DNA of 64,000 bases from an uncultured Lachnospiraceae bacterium (lineage in GTDB: Bacteria; Bacillota; Clostridia; Lachnospirales; Lachnospiraceae): contig CAJUSK010000032.1 in assembly GCA_910589075.1 (NCBI GenBank), forward strand, positions 27,299 through 91,298, in the 5' to 3' direction. Below are positions 33,197 to 41,632 of the stretch, piece after piece; within the stretch, counting starts at the first letter, position 1; every line of letters starts with the position of its first letter. Both the position numbers and the translations under genes were made by a program. The notes under the pieces are model-generated. The model searched no databases. It saw only the letters and a program-made list of their open reading frames with translations, and had not been told where the DNA came from.

Positions 33197-34687
33197 ATGT
33201 TCGAAAAATACAAACAGCTTTCTGGAAAAGTGAAAATTCTGAAAAGTCTGAAGGCTCGTCTTTTTGTGATCATTCTGCTGGCAGGCGTTATCCCCAGCGT
33301 GGGGATGCGCTATGCCATTTTGCAGAGTTATGAGGACCGGGCGGTGAACGTGCGGATTGCGGATGTGCAGAACCAGTTTAAGATTCTGGCCAATCACCTG
33401 ATTATTTACGGGTATCTTCTGGATACTTCGTCGGAGGTGGTCAATACGGAACTGGATCAGCTTTCCAATCTTTACGATGGCCGGGTCCTGATTATCGACC
33501 AGAATTTTAAGGTGATTAAAGATACATATGGTATCAGTGAGGGAAGAACTGTGATTTCCGAGGAAGTGATCCGATGCTTCAAGGGAAGCGCTTCCACCAA
33601 TTATGACAGTAAGAACGGATATATAGAAATCACCACACCCATTGTCAATACGGTTGTGAGTACCACTTCCGGTATCCAGGCGGAGACGGAGAGCGACACA
33701 AAGGAAAGCCTGGCAGAAGGGGTGATTCTGTCCAGTGTTTCTACCAGTACCATTATGGCGACGCTGGATATACTGAACAGGCGGGCCATGATTGTGGAGT
33801 TGATTGCCCTGGTTTTCATAGTGGCCATTGCCCTGGTCCTGTCCAATCTCCTGACTGCGCCCTTTGAGCGCGTGACGCAGGCCATCAATGAAGTAAAAGC
33901 AGGTTTTACGGACGAGGAGATTTCCGTCAATGATTATGTTGAGACGGAGCATATTGTAGATGCGTTTAACCAGTTATTGGGCAGGATGAAAGTATTGGAT
34001 GACTCCCGGCAGGAGTTTGTGTCCAACGTGAGCCATGAACTGAAAACACCGCTTACGTCTATGAAGGTACTGGCGGATTCCCTGATGGCCCAGGAGGAAG
34101 TGCCGGCAGAACTGTATAAGGAATTTATGACGGATATTGCCAACGAGATTGAGCGGGAAAATAAAATTATCAGCGACCTGCTTTCTCTTGTCAAGATGGA
34201 CAAAAAAGCGGCGGATATCAATATTGTTTCCATGGATATCAATGAATTGCTGGAATTGATTTTAAAGCGACTGCGTCCCATCGCCCGTACCCGTAATGTG
34301 GAAGTGATCTTTGAGAGTATACGGCCGGTGACGGCGGAAGTGGATGAAGTGAAACTGACGCTGGCGTTGTCCAATCTGGTGGAGAATGCCATCAAATATA
34401 ATGTTCCGGGGGGATGGGTACGGGTGATTCTGGATGCGGACCATCAGTTTTTCACGGTGGAAGTATCCGATTCGGGTATCGGCATCCCCCAGGAAGAGCT
34501 GGAGCATATTTATGAACGGTTTTATCGTGTGGACAAATCCCATTCCCGTGAGATCGGCGGATCAGGACTGGGGCTTGCCATTACAAGAAGCGCCATACTG
34601 ATGCATCGGGGTTCGATCCGGGTCATCAGCGAAGAAGAGCAGGGGACAACGTTTATTGTAAAGATTCCTCTGATCCATCCGGTATAA
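33197..34687 (+). CDS. Sensor histidine kinase
   Basis: This is the membrane-bound partner of the preceding response regulator, 496 residues. A first membrane segment lies at about 21-40, an extracellular sensor domain at 45-195 and a second segment at 198-218, with a HAMP-like region to about 265. The phosphoacceptor is His280 in SNVSHELKTPLTSMK. The catalytic domain shows NLVENAIKYN, SDSGIGIP and GGSGLGLAI. The start codon at 33197 has only a weak GGAG upstream. The signal sensed is unknown; the GerMN lipoprotein gene follows directly, as in some envelope-stress systems. Confidence 0.94.
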   Translation: MFEKYKQLSGKVKILKSLKARLFVIILLAGVIPSVGMRYAILQSYEDRAVNVRIADVQNQFKILANHLIIYGYLLDTSSEVVNTELDQLSNLYDGRVLIIDQNFKVIKDTYGISEGRTVISEEVIRCFKGSASTNYDSKNGYIEITTPIVNTVVSTTSGIQAETESDTKESLAEGVILSSVSTSTIMATLDILNRRAMIVELIALVFIVAIALVLSNLLTAPFERVTQAINEVKAGFTDEEISVNDYVETEHIVDAFNQLLGRMKVLDDSRQEFVSNVSHELKTPLTSMKVLADSLMAQEEVPAELYKEFMTDIANEIERENKIISDLLSLVKMDKKAADINIVSMDINELLELILKRLRPIARTRNVEVIFESIRPVTAEVDEVKLTLALSNLVENAIKYNVPGGWVRVILDADHQFFTVEVSDSGIGIPQEELEHIYERFYRVDKSHSREIGGSGLGLAITRSAILMHRGSIRVISEEEQGTTFIVKIPLIHPV

Positions 34688-34701
34688 GGAGGTGGCAGAC
34701 A

Positions 34702-35616
34702 ATGAAAAAAACAGGCCGAATTCTGCTGCTGGTTATCTGGACGCTGGGGCTGTTTGGCTGTGGAAAGACCAGTGAGATGGACAGGACCCGGACCGTAGAT
34801 GTGTATTATCTGAATAAAGAAGAAACAGGAATCGACAGTGAACCTTACAAAATGCAGAAACAGGAAACGGATGACCAGATCCGGGAACTTCTGGAGATTC
34901 TGGCCATGGCGCCGGATGATGCGGATTATAAAGCGACGATCAGCAGTTCCTTTACCATCGTGAGCGTGGAGCGGGACGAGGAACAGGTGATTCTGACAGT
35001 GGATGAGGGATACCGCAATCTGAACCCCACGGCGGAGGTGTTGACCAGAGCAGCTCTGGTCCGTACGATTACCCAGCTAAATGGCATTGAATATGTTTCA
35101 ATGAAGGTACGAAATGATCCGCTGACGGATCGGTCAGGTAATCCCATCGGTATTATGGAGGCATCCATGTTTATCGACAATGCGGGGGATGAGATCAACA
35201 CCTATGAAAAAGCACGGCTGACATTGTACTTCACGGATAAAAGCGGTACAAAGCTGGTGGAGGCCAGCCGTTCGGTGGTATATAATACCAATATTTCCAT
35301 GGAGAAGCTGGTGGTGGAGGAGCTGATCAAGGGCCCCAACAACGACGAGATTTTTCCCACCGTCAATCCGGAAACAAAAGTAAACAATGTGACGGTCAAA
35401 GACGGGATTTGTTATGTGAACTTAAATGAAAGTTTTCTGACGCCCATGACCAATGCCACTTCGGAAGTGACAATCTATTCCATTACCAATTCTCTTGTGG
35501 AATTGTCCAATGTAAATAAAGTACAGATTTCCATCAATGGAGATACGGAAGGGACTTTCCGGGAACGGATTCCCTTTTCCACGATCTTTGAGAGGAATCT
35601 GGAACTGATTGAATGA
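34702..35616 (+). CDS. GerMN-domain lipoprotein
   Basis: This 304-residue exported lipoprotein has a signal peptide ending in the lipobox LFGC. Two GerMN-type domains follow (about 65-170 and 195-295), each with the pattern of repeated strands and an ILTVDEG or CYVNLNESF turn. GerM proteins act in spore germination and sporulation, and GerMN domains are also found beside two-component systems such as LpqB-MtrAB in actinobacteria. The gene lies 14 bases after the histidine kinase with GGAGGTG as ribosome-binding site, so it may modulate that kinase. The last point is inference. Confidence 0.85.
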   Translation: MKKTGRILLLVIWTLGLFGCGKTSEMDRTRTVDVYYLNKEETGIDSEPYKMQKQETDDQIRELLEILAMAPDDADYKATISSSFTIVSVERDEEQVILTVDEGYRNLNPTAEVLTRAALVRTITQLNGIEYVSMKVRNDPLTDRSGNPIGIMEASMFIDNAGDEINTYEKARLTLYFTDKSGTKLVEASRSVVYNTNISMEKLVVEELIKGPNNDEIFPTVNPETKVNNVTVKDGICYVNLNESFLTPMTNATSEVTIYSITNSLVELSNVNKVQISINGDTEGTFRERIPFSTIFERNLELIE

Positions 35617-35638
35617 AATAGCTGTAAAGGAGGTTTGT

Positions 35639-37852
35639 TTGAGGCGGTATACATTGTGTAAATGCTGTCTTGGTGTGTTACTCCTGTTATTTCTGCTGGT
35701 ACGGACGGGCTGCCTGCCGTGGGATGATCCTGTGATCCCCGGTGGCCCCGTTACCGTATACGGCACAGTGACCCGCATGGAAGCGCGGGAAAATGACAGC
35801 CATCAGAGACAGATAATCTTATCTTTATGTTCCGTTACGTTCTGCAGCGGAACCTTTCCCAAAGAAAACAATCAGAAAAATGAATCCGATATGAGAAATC
35901 CGGAATATGCGGAAGGCATTGTATGTTACCTCGCCGATGGGGAGCAAGTCCCTCTTTGCGGGGAGCGGGTGGTACTGTCCGGAAAGGCTGAACCGTTCCG
36001 GGCCAGACGGAATCCGGGCGGTTTTCATGCTGCGGCATACTACAGGGCGCGCGGTGCTCTCTTTGTATTGAAACAGGCCGTGATTCTCAGACGGGGAAAC
36101 ACATACAATGGCTACGGGCAGTTTTTGCTGCGTTGCAGGGAATATATGGCGGAAAAACTGGAAGCGGTGTGCGGAGAAGACGCCGGCATAATGCAGGCCA
36201 TTCTGCTGGGCGATAAGGCATTTCTGCCGGAGGAAGTAAAGAAACTCTACCAGAAAGGCGGCATATCTCATATACTGGCCATATCCGGCCTGCATATTTC
36301 CTTTCTGGGAATGGGGTTGTACCAGAGCCTGAAGAAATTGCGCCTGCCTGTGGCAGCGGCGGGGAGCTGTACCGGCCTGGTGCTGTTTTCTTATGTGCTT
36401 ATGACCGGTGGGAGCCCTTCTTCCTGGCGTGCGGCCACGATGTTTTTTCTCAGTATTATGGCACAGGTGTCAGGACGCAGTTATGAAAGACTGACAGCTC
36501 TGTCGGTTTCCGCTCTGCTTCTGGCTGTCAGACAGCCCCTGTTGCTGGAGCAGAGCGGCTTTCTCTTATCCTATGGAGCCATACTGGGCCTGGCACTGAT
36601 CTGTCCATTACTGGAACAACTCTGGCAGGGCAGACTGATCCGGCTTTTTCTGGCCGGCATTTCCATAACGGTGGTGACTCTGCCAATCCATCTGCTTTTC
36701 TTCTATGAATTTCCCATATATTCTTTTTTTCTCAATCTTCTGGTCATCCCTCTGATGGGACTGGTCATGGCGCTGGGTCTTCTGGCGCTTTTGGCGGGAA
36801 TCCTTTTTCTGCCCATGGGGAAATTGCTGTTTTTTCCTGTCCACCTCCTGCTACGGCTGTTTGCCCTGGGCTGTGGCTTTACAGACAGACTTCCGGGGAA
36901 TCTGTGGCTCACCGGAGAACCGGCGCCGGCACAGATTCTGATGTACTACAGTTTGGTTCTGTTGTTTTGCCTGCTTGGAAAGTATGCTACCAAAATTTCC
37001 GCGCTGCTGTTTCTGGCAGGCGGTGTATGGATTCTCAGCACATCTTTCAATGCCTGGGATACCGTTACCATACTGGACGTGGGACAGGGGGACAGCATTT
37101 TGCTGCGCAGCCGGGACGGCGGCGCCATACTGGTCGACTGTGGCAGCACATCTGAGCAAAACCTGGCAGAATATACACTGCTTCCCTGTCTGAAATCCCA
37201 GGGGATTGACAGTCTGGACGCTGTATTTCTGACCCATATGGATGCCGACCATATAAGTGGTGTGATGGAATTGCTGCAGGATGAAGAGACCAGAAGCATT
37301 ACAAAAAAACTGATACTTCCTGCAATCGGAAACCCCGATGAGGCATACAGGGAACTGGTTTTTGCAGCCCGCAGGGCAGAGATTCCCATATATACCATAG
37401 GCGCCGGCGTCTGTCTGGAAAAAGACGGATTTTCCATCCAATGCCTGCACCCGCGTCCGGGCGGAATCTATGCGGACAGAAACGCAGGCTCCCTTGTACT
37501 CTACATACAAAAAGACCGTTTTTCCGCGCTGTTGACCGGTGATCTGGACGGGGCTGCGGAGAAAGGCCTGGTGGATGACCTGATGCAAACCTCCATACTT
37601 TCCAAACCGATAACACTGTTGAAAGCCGGTCATCATGGTTCTGGGAACGCCTGCGGAACGCCGCTTCTGTCTTTATGTACCCCGCAGATCACCGTGATTT
37701 CCTGTGGAGAAAAAAACCGCTACGGACATCCCGACAAAGGTACTCTGGAACGGATAAAAGCAGCAGGCAGCAATATCTATATAACAAAAGACACCGGCGC
37801 CGTCCGCATATACCTGCGAAACGGGCGGGTACAAATAACCTCGTGTCTGTAA
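35639..37852 (+). CDS. comEC: ComEC/Rec2 competence DNA channel
   Basis: ComEC is the membrane channel for single-stranded DNA uptake. The N-terminal region has a membrane segment and DUF4131-type domain. The central Competence domain has many helices (ISHILAISGLHISFLGMGLY). The C-terminal metallo-beta-lactamase-like domain (TILDVGQGDSIL, THMDADHISG, KAGHHGSG) may degrade the non-imported strand. I start at TTG 35639 because AAGGAGG at 35627-35633 sits 5 bases upstream, giving 737 residues. An ATG at 35609 overlapping the previous gene is an alternative with a weak site. Confidence 0.9.
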   Translation: MRRYTLCKCCLGVLLLLFLLVRTGCLPWDDPVIPGGPVTVYGTVTRMEARENDSHQRQIILSLCSVTFCSGTFPKENNQKNESDMRNPEYAEGIVCYLADGEQVPLCGERVVLSGKAEPFRARRNPGGFHAAAYYRARGALFVLKQAVILRRGNTYNGYGQFLLRCREYMAEKLEAVCGEDAGIMQAILLGDKAFLPEEVKKLYQKGGISHILAISGLHISFLGMGLYQSLKKLRLPVAAAGSCTGLVLFSYVLMTGGSPSSWRAATMFFLSIMAQVSGRSYERLTALSVSALLLAVRQPLLLEQSGFLLSYGAILGLALICPLLEQLWQGRLIRLFLAGISITVVTLPIHLLFFYEFPIYSFFLNLLVIPLMGLVMALGLLALLAGILFLPMGKLLFFPVHLLLRLFALGCGFTDRLPGNLWLTGEPAPAQILMYYSLVLLFCLLGKYATKISALLFLAGGVWILSTSFNAWDTVTILDVGQGDSILLRSRDGGAILVDCGSTSEQNLAEYTLLPCLKSQGIDSLDAVFLTHMDADHISGVMELLQDEETRSITKKLILPAIGNPDEAYRELVFAARRAEIPIYTIGAGVCLEKDGFSIQCLHPRPGGIYADRNAGSLVLYIQKDRFSALLTGDLDGAAEKGLVDDLMQTSILSKPITLLKAGHHGSGNACGTPLLSLCTPQITVISCGEKNRYGHPDKGTLERIKAAGSNIYITKDTGAVRIYLRNGRVQITSCL

Positions 37853-37883
37853 ACCAACCCTCTGCCGGAAAGCCGCTCCCGCC

Positions 37884-37912
37884 TGGACTTCCCGCAAAAA
37901 ATATGCTATAGT
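37884..37912 (+). promoter_or_regulatory. Promoter of holA predicting a leaderless transcript
   Basis: TATAGT at 37907-37912 with TGGACT at 37884-37889 (17-base spacer) would place the transcription start at about 37919-37920, exactly at the holA ATG. Confidence 0.5.
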
Positions 37913-37919
37913 AACAACT

Positions 37920-38894
37920 ATGAAACAACTAAACGAAGACATTAAAACAAAACAATTCAAACATATCTACCTGCTCTGGGGAGAAGAAGCCTATCTGCGC
38001 AAACAATACAGAGACAGGCTGCGGGAAGCACTGGCAGAAGGGGATACGATGAACTGCCATTATTTCGAAGGAAAAGATGTGCGCCCCGGTGAAATCATTG
38101 ATCTGGCGGAGACATTGCCTTTTCTGGCCCAGAGACGTGTGATTGTCATGGAGAACAGCGGGCTCTTTAAAAAGGGCGGAGAGACGCTGGCGGAATATGC
38201 CGGCAATATAGCGGAAACAGCCTGTCTGATTTTTGTGGAAACGGAAGTGGACAAGCGAAGCCGCCTTTATAAATCGATGAAAGCCGGGGGACGCATTGCG
38301 GAATTCCCTGTACAGGATACGGGAACACTGAGCCGCTGGATCGCAGGGATAGCGGCAAAGGAGAAAAAGGAGATAACCAGTGAGGATATCCGGTATTTTC
38401 TGGAGAAGACGGGAACGGATATGGAAAATATCCGGATGGAACTGGAAAAACTGTTTTGCTATACACTGGGCAGAGCACAGATTACCAGGGCGGATATGGA
38501 TACCATATGCACCCGTAAGATTTCGAACCAGATATTTGATATGATGAATGCCATCGGCGACAGAAATCAGAAAAAGGCACTGACTTTGTACTACGACCTG
38601 CTGAGTCTGAAAGAACCGCCCATGCGGATTCTGTTTCTCATTGCCCGGCAGTTTCGTCTGCTTGCCCAGGTAAAGGAGTGCAAAAAAAAGGGATATGATA
38701 ACAAGACCATCGCGGGCAAGACAGGGCTGCGGGATTTTCTTGTGGGAAAATATGCGTCCCAGGCGTCCCGTTTTGAGATGGATAGTCTGTATGGGGCATT
38801 GCGTGCCTGCGTGGAAGCGGAAGAACGTGTGAAAACAGGAAAGATGAATGATGTGATGAGTGTGGAGCTGTTGCTTGTGGAGTATAGCCAATAA
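37920..38894 (+). CDS. holA: DNA polymerase III delta subunit
   Basis: HolA is the clamp-loader delta subunit that opens the sliding clamp. The 324-residue protein begins MKQLNEDIKTKQFKHIYLLWGEE, matching the family start (the L-x-G-x-E motif), and shows RRVIVMENSGLF, NQIFDMMNAIGDRN and the RQFRLLAQVKE stretch. No Shine-Dalgarno is present in the 20 bases before the ATG, and a -10 box ends 8 bases upstream, so the message may be leaderless. It follows comEC by 67 bases, an arrangement common in Firmicutes. Confidence 0.92.
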   Translation: MKQLNEDIKTKQFKHIYLLWGEEAYLRKQYRDRLREALAEGDTMNCHYFEGKDVRPGEIIDLAETLPFLAQRRVIVMENSGLFKKGGETLAEYAGNIAETACLIFVETEVDKRSRLYKSMKAGGRIAEFPVQDTGTLSRWIAGIAAKEKKEITSEDIRYFLEKTGTDMENIRMELEKLFCYTLGRAQITRADMDTICTRKISNQIFDMMNAIGDRNQKKALTLYYDLLSLKEPPMRILFLIARQFRLLAQVKECKKKGYDNKTIAGKTGLRDFLVGKYASQASRFEMDSLYGALRACVEAEERVKTGKMNDVMSVELLLVEYSQ

Positions 38895-38946
38895 AGTCTG
38901 GATGAACAATAGATTTAAGGCTTCGCCGGCAAACCTGTTGTCATGA

Positions 38947-39177
38947 AGAACAAAAGTGCGCTTCGCACACTTTCACGTCTAAATGTTCCGGAAAGCGCAG
39001 CTTTTGTTCCGCGCGCGAAGCTGCGCATCCCTTTTGTTTCATAGGACGTACTTTCCTATGAAAGAACAAAAGTGCGCTTCACACACTTTCACGTCTAAAG
39101 GTTCCGGAAGCGCAGCTTTTGTTCCGCGCGCGAAGCTTCGCATCCCTTTTGTTTCATAGGATGTACTTTCCTATGAA
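38947..39177. repeat. Two tandem copies of a 116-bp GC-rich palindromic element
   Basis: Copy 1 (38947-39062) and copy 2 (39063-39177) differ at only a handful of positions. Each has a GAACAAAAGTGCGCTT arm, an imperfect inverted AAGCGCAGCTTTTGTTC arm, and an inner GCGCAGCTT/AAGCTGCGC stem around a CGCGCGC core. In copy 2 the inner stem is broken by a G to T change. A 25-bp piece recurs inverted at 28080-28104. No gene is present here. Confidence 0.9.
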
Positions 39178-39222
39178 ATACCCCGAAACTGGCAGATTCT
39201 TTTGCCAGTTTCGGGGTATTTT
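39176..39222. terminator. Bidirectional terminator between holA and the minus-strand lipoprotein gene
   Basis: AAATACCCCGAAACTGGCA (39176-39194) pairs perfectly with TGCCAGTTTCGGGGTATTT (39203-39221). The A and T flanks let it work both ways. Confidence 0.92.
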
Positions 39223-39244
39223 ATAATCCACATGGCGGGAAACG

Positions 39245-40684
39245 TCAGTGAAAGTCTTCCTGTGTAAATGCAGGAAGAGTCAGTGAAAATGCATCCTGTA
39301 ATTCTTCCAGCATAACCGGATAGGCGTCGTCAAACTGTTCCGGTATATAGGTGATCTGTGCGTACAGATAATAGTCATCCTGCTTACAGTCCGCGTATAA
39401 AATGGCCACTCTTGGCTTTTTCCCCGTTTTGGTATCTTCATAAAAGGCGATTTGCTGATAGGCGATATTGTATTCGGGGCTGTATTGGATCTCACCGGTT
39501 TCCGCCTCCAGTAGCTGGATTCCGGTGCTTTGAAATTCTTCAAAGGCTTGTTCTACAACGGCGCGGGCATCATCTTCTGAGAAGACTGTGGACTGATATA
39601 CCTGCATACCATGGGCGGAAGAGGAGAGGGATTCTCCGTCATCCGAATAGATCAGATTGTCGCTGTAGGGCAGATAAGCGGTGAGAAATGCCTCTTTGCC
39701 GAACATTTCCCTGGGCGCTTTACAGTAGGCCCGCCCCACATAAGAATATCCCCGGTCATTTGCAGGCATAAAGAAAGAGCGGTAATTGGCATCTGTCAGT
39801 TCTTTCTGTATAATCCGGGTTGTTTCCTCCGCGTTTTCCGGTATTGAAGAAAGCGCTTCACGGGGAACGGAGATGGCATCCAGGCTGTTGAACGTGTGCA
39901 GTGAGACCGTAATCTCCAGTGAGCTTACATCCGGTTCCTCAGGCTTTGAACTTTCTTCTTCAAAAGATGAATCATGGACGGTGACTGGTATGTAGATTCT
40001 GTATTGCCTGGGGATACAGGTATCTTTTGTGAGCCAGATACTGACAGGAAAATCATCCGTATATAAAAATTCTGCCCAGTTGATAAGCGAGTCAAGCCCG
40101 GTTCCTTCCAGAACGGATGGCACCCCGGGATACCTGATGATTTTTTGCAGGGCATCTGCCGGCAGCGTGCCGTCATAGCGGATGGTGGTTTCCCCGTCTA
40201 TGAGTTCCTCCTCTTTTGCCCGTGGGGATTTGAGCTCGGACAGGTATAAATCCAGATTGGCCATGGCGTTGTACAGGGCGAAGGCTTCTGCATTGTCTGG
40301 CTTTGATGCCCGCCAGAAAGTCTGTTCCCCCATATCCAGCAGACCGGTATACAACATGTATTGATTTGCTTCTTCCATCAGGTAGGAAACTGTGCTGATG
40401 TAAGCCTCACCATCCAGGCTTTCGGATATTTCCAGCTTCATCTGTGCAGGCTCCGGAATATATTCTATGGAAGCGTTGATGTCTATGGTCAGATTGTGCT
40501 CCCCGCCGGGAATTCCCGTATGCAGTGCCACCGAATAGCACATGCTGTCGGTACTTTGCAGATATTCCCTGGCTTTTGCAAAGGCGTTTTTTGCGGAAGT
40601 GCTGCCACAGCCTGTCAGCAGGAGGGACAGTATCAGAATAGCGGATATGCGGAATTTGTTTACGGTATTGTTGTATTGTTTCAA
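39245..40684 (-). CDS. Uncharacterised lipoprotein (LppX/DUF6612-like)
   Basis: This 479-residue protein has a signal peptide ending in the lipobox LTGC. Most of the rest reads as alternating strands, such as LEISESLDGEAYISTVSYLMEEANQYMLYT. The pattern recalls the LppX/LolA-like lipoprotein folds annotated as DUF6612 in Firmicutes, but I am not certain. The start is a TTG at 40684 with GGGGAGG 9 bases upstream; the intervening ATG is out of frame and hits a stop. It is divergent from the ABC operon. Confidence 0.65.
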   Translation of the reverse strand: MKQYNNTVNKFRISAILILSLLLTGCGSTSAKNAFAKAREYLQSTDSMCYSVALHTGIPGGEHNLTIDINASIEYIPEPAQMKLEISESLDGEAYISTVSYLMEEANQYMLYTGLLDMGEQTFWRASKPDNAEAFALYNAMANLDLYLSELKSPRAKEEELIDGETTIRYDGTLPADALQKIIRYPGVPSVLEGTGLDSLINWAEFLYTDDFPVSIWLTKDTCIPRQYRIYIPVTVHDSSFEEESSKPEEPDVSSLEITVSLHTFNSLDAISVPREALSSIPENAEETTRIIQKELTDANYRSFFMPANDRGYSYVGRAYCKAPREMFGKEAFLTAYLPYSDNLIYSDDGESLSSSAHGMQVYQSTVFSEDDARAVVEQAFEEFQSTGIQLLEAETGEIQYSPEYNIAYQQIAFYEDTKTGKKPRVAILYADCKQDDYYLYAQITYIPEQFDDAYPVMLEELQDAFSLTLPAFTQEDFH

Positions 40685-40793
40685 TTCATATAGCCTCCCC
40701 TTTTGTGAATATACAAGTATATCATATCCTGTTTGCCTGCAACTGTTCGTCGTTAAAATTTAATGAAATATTAAGGTTTATATGAAAAAAATA

Positions 40794-40802
40794 TGATATA
40801 GT
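40794..40802 (+). promoter_or_regulatory. Extended -10 promoter of the MacB-like ABC operon
   Basis: TGATATAGT at 40794-40802 is an extended -10 element (TGn plus TATAGT). No good -35 box is visible, which fits extended -10 promoters. Confidence 0.5.
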
Positions 40803-40848
40803 AAGAAGAGCTGTGGCAGGGGATTGCCGGCGGCTGCAGAGGAGCAGT

Positions 40849-41565
40849 ATGAAAAAAAGTACAGATGTCATCAAGGTAAAGGATTTATATAAGATATATC
40901 GGGTAGGAGAAACAAAAGTGCGGGCCTTAAACGGCGTGGAATTTACCATCCACAGAGGTGAGTTCTGCTCGATTGTGGGCGCATCCGGGTCGGGTAAATC
41001 CACATTGCTGAATATGCTGGCCGGTCTGGAGAAGCCTACCAAAGGGCAGATTGTGATTGCCGGAGAGCATATGGAGAAAAAGAGCGAGAATGAGTTGGTG
41101 CGGTTCAGACAGGCTCATATCGGATTTATCTTTCAGTCCTTTAATCTGATGGATACGATGAATGCTATAGAGAATGTAGCGCTGCCTCTGACTTTTCAGG
41201 GGATGGACCGCAGGATTCGGACAAGAAAGGCTGAACAGATGCTGGATATGGTAGGCCTTTCCAAGTATAAAAAACATAAACCGACACAGATGTCAGGTGG
41301 CCAGCAGCAGCGGGTGGGCGTAGCCAGGGCCCTGGTGGTGGAGCCGGAGATTATCTTTGCCGATGAGCCTACCGGCAATCTGGATTCCCGGACATCCAGG
41401 GAAGTGATGGAGCTGATGCAGCAGGTGGTGCGGGAGAAGAACCAGACACTGATTATGGTAACGCATGACAATGAACTGGCCGGCTTTGCGGACCGGATTT
41501 TTCATATCCGGGATGGGAAGATATTAAAGATAGAAGAGAAACCGCGGGAAGCCCATTTGGAATAA
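40849..41565 (+). CDS. MacB/LolD-type ABC transporter ATPase
   Basis: This 238-residue ATPase belongs to the MacB/LolD/FtsE group. It has GASGSGKST (Walker A), the group-specific FQSFNLMDTMNAIENV Q-loop, MSGGQQQRVGVARALV as signature and IIFADEPTGNLDS as Walker B. GAGGAG sets the ATG at 40849. It is followed by a secreted membrane-anchored protein and a MacB-type permease, so it powers a mechanotransmission-type system that acts on substrates outside the membrane. Substrate unknown. Confidence 0.92.
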   Translation: MKKSTDVIKVKDLYKIYRVGETKVRALNGVEFTIHRGEFCSIVGASGSGKSTLLNMLAGLEKPTKGQIVIAGEHMEKKSENELVRFRQAHIGFIFQSFNLMDTMNAIENVALPLTFQGMDRRIRTRKAEQMLDMVGLSKYKKHKPTQMSGGQQQRVGVARALVVEPEIIFADEPTGNLDSRTSREVMELMQQVVREKNQTLIMVTHDNELAGFADRIFHIRDGKILKIEEKPREAHLE

Positions 41566-41632
41566 CAGCAGGTGTGTTGTCTGAATTGTTTCCTTAATTG
41601 AATTAAAAACACAGGATCGGGGAGTAGAAAAA

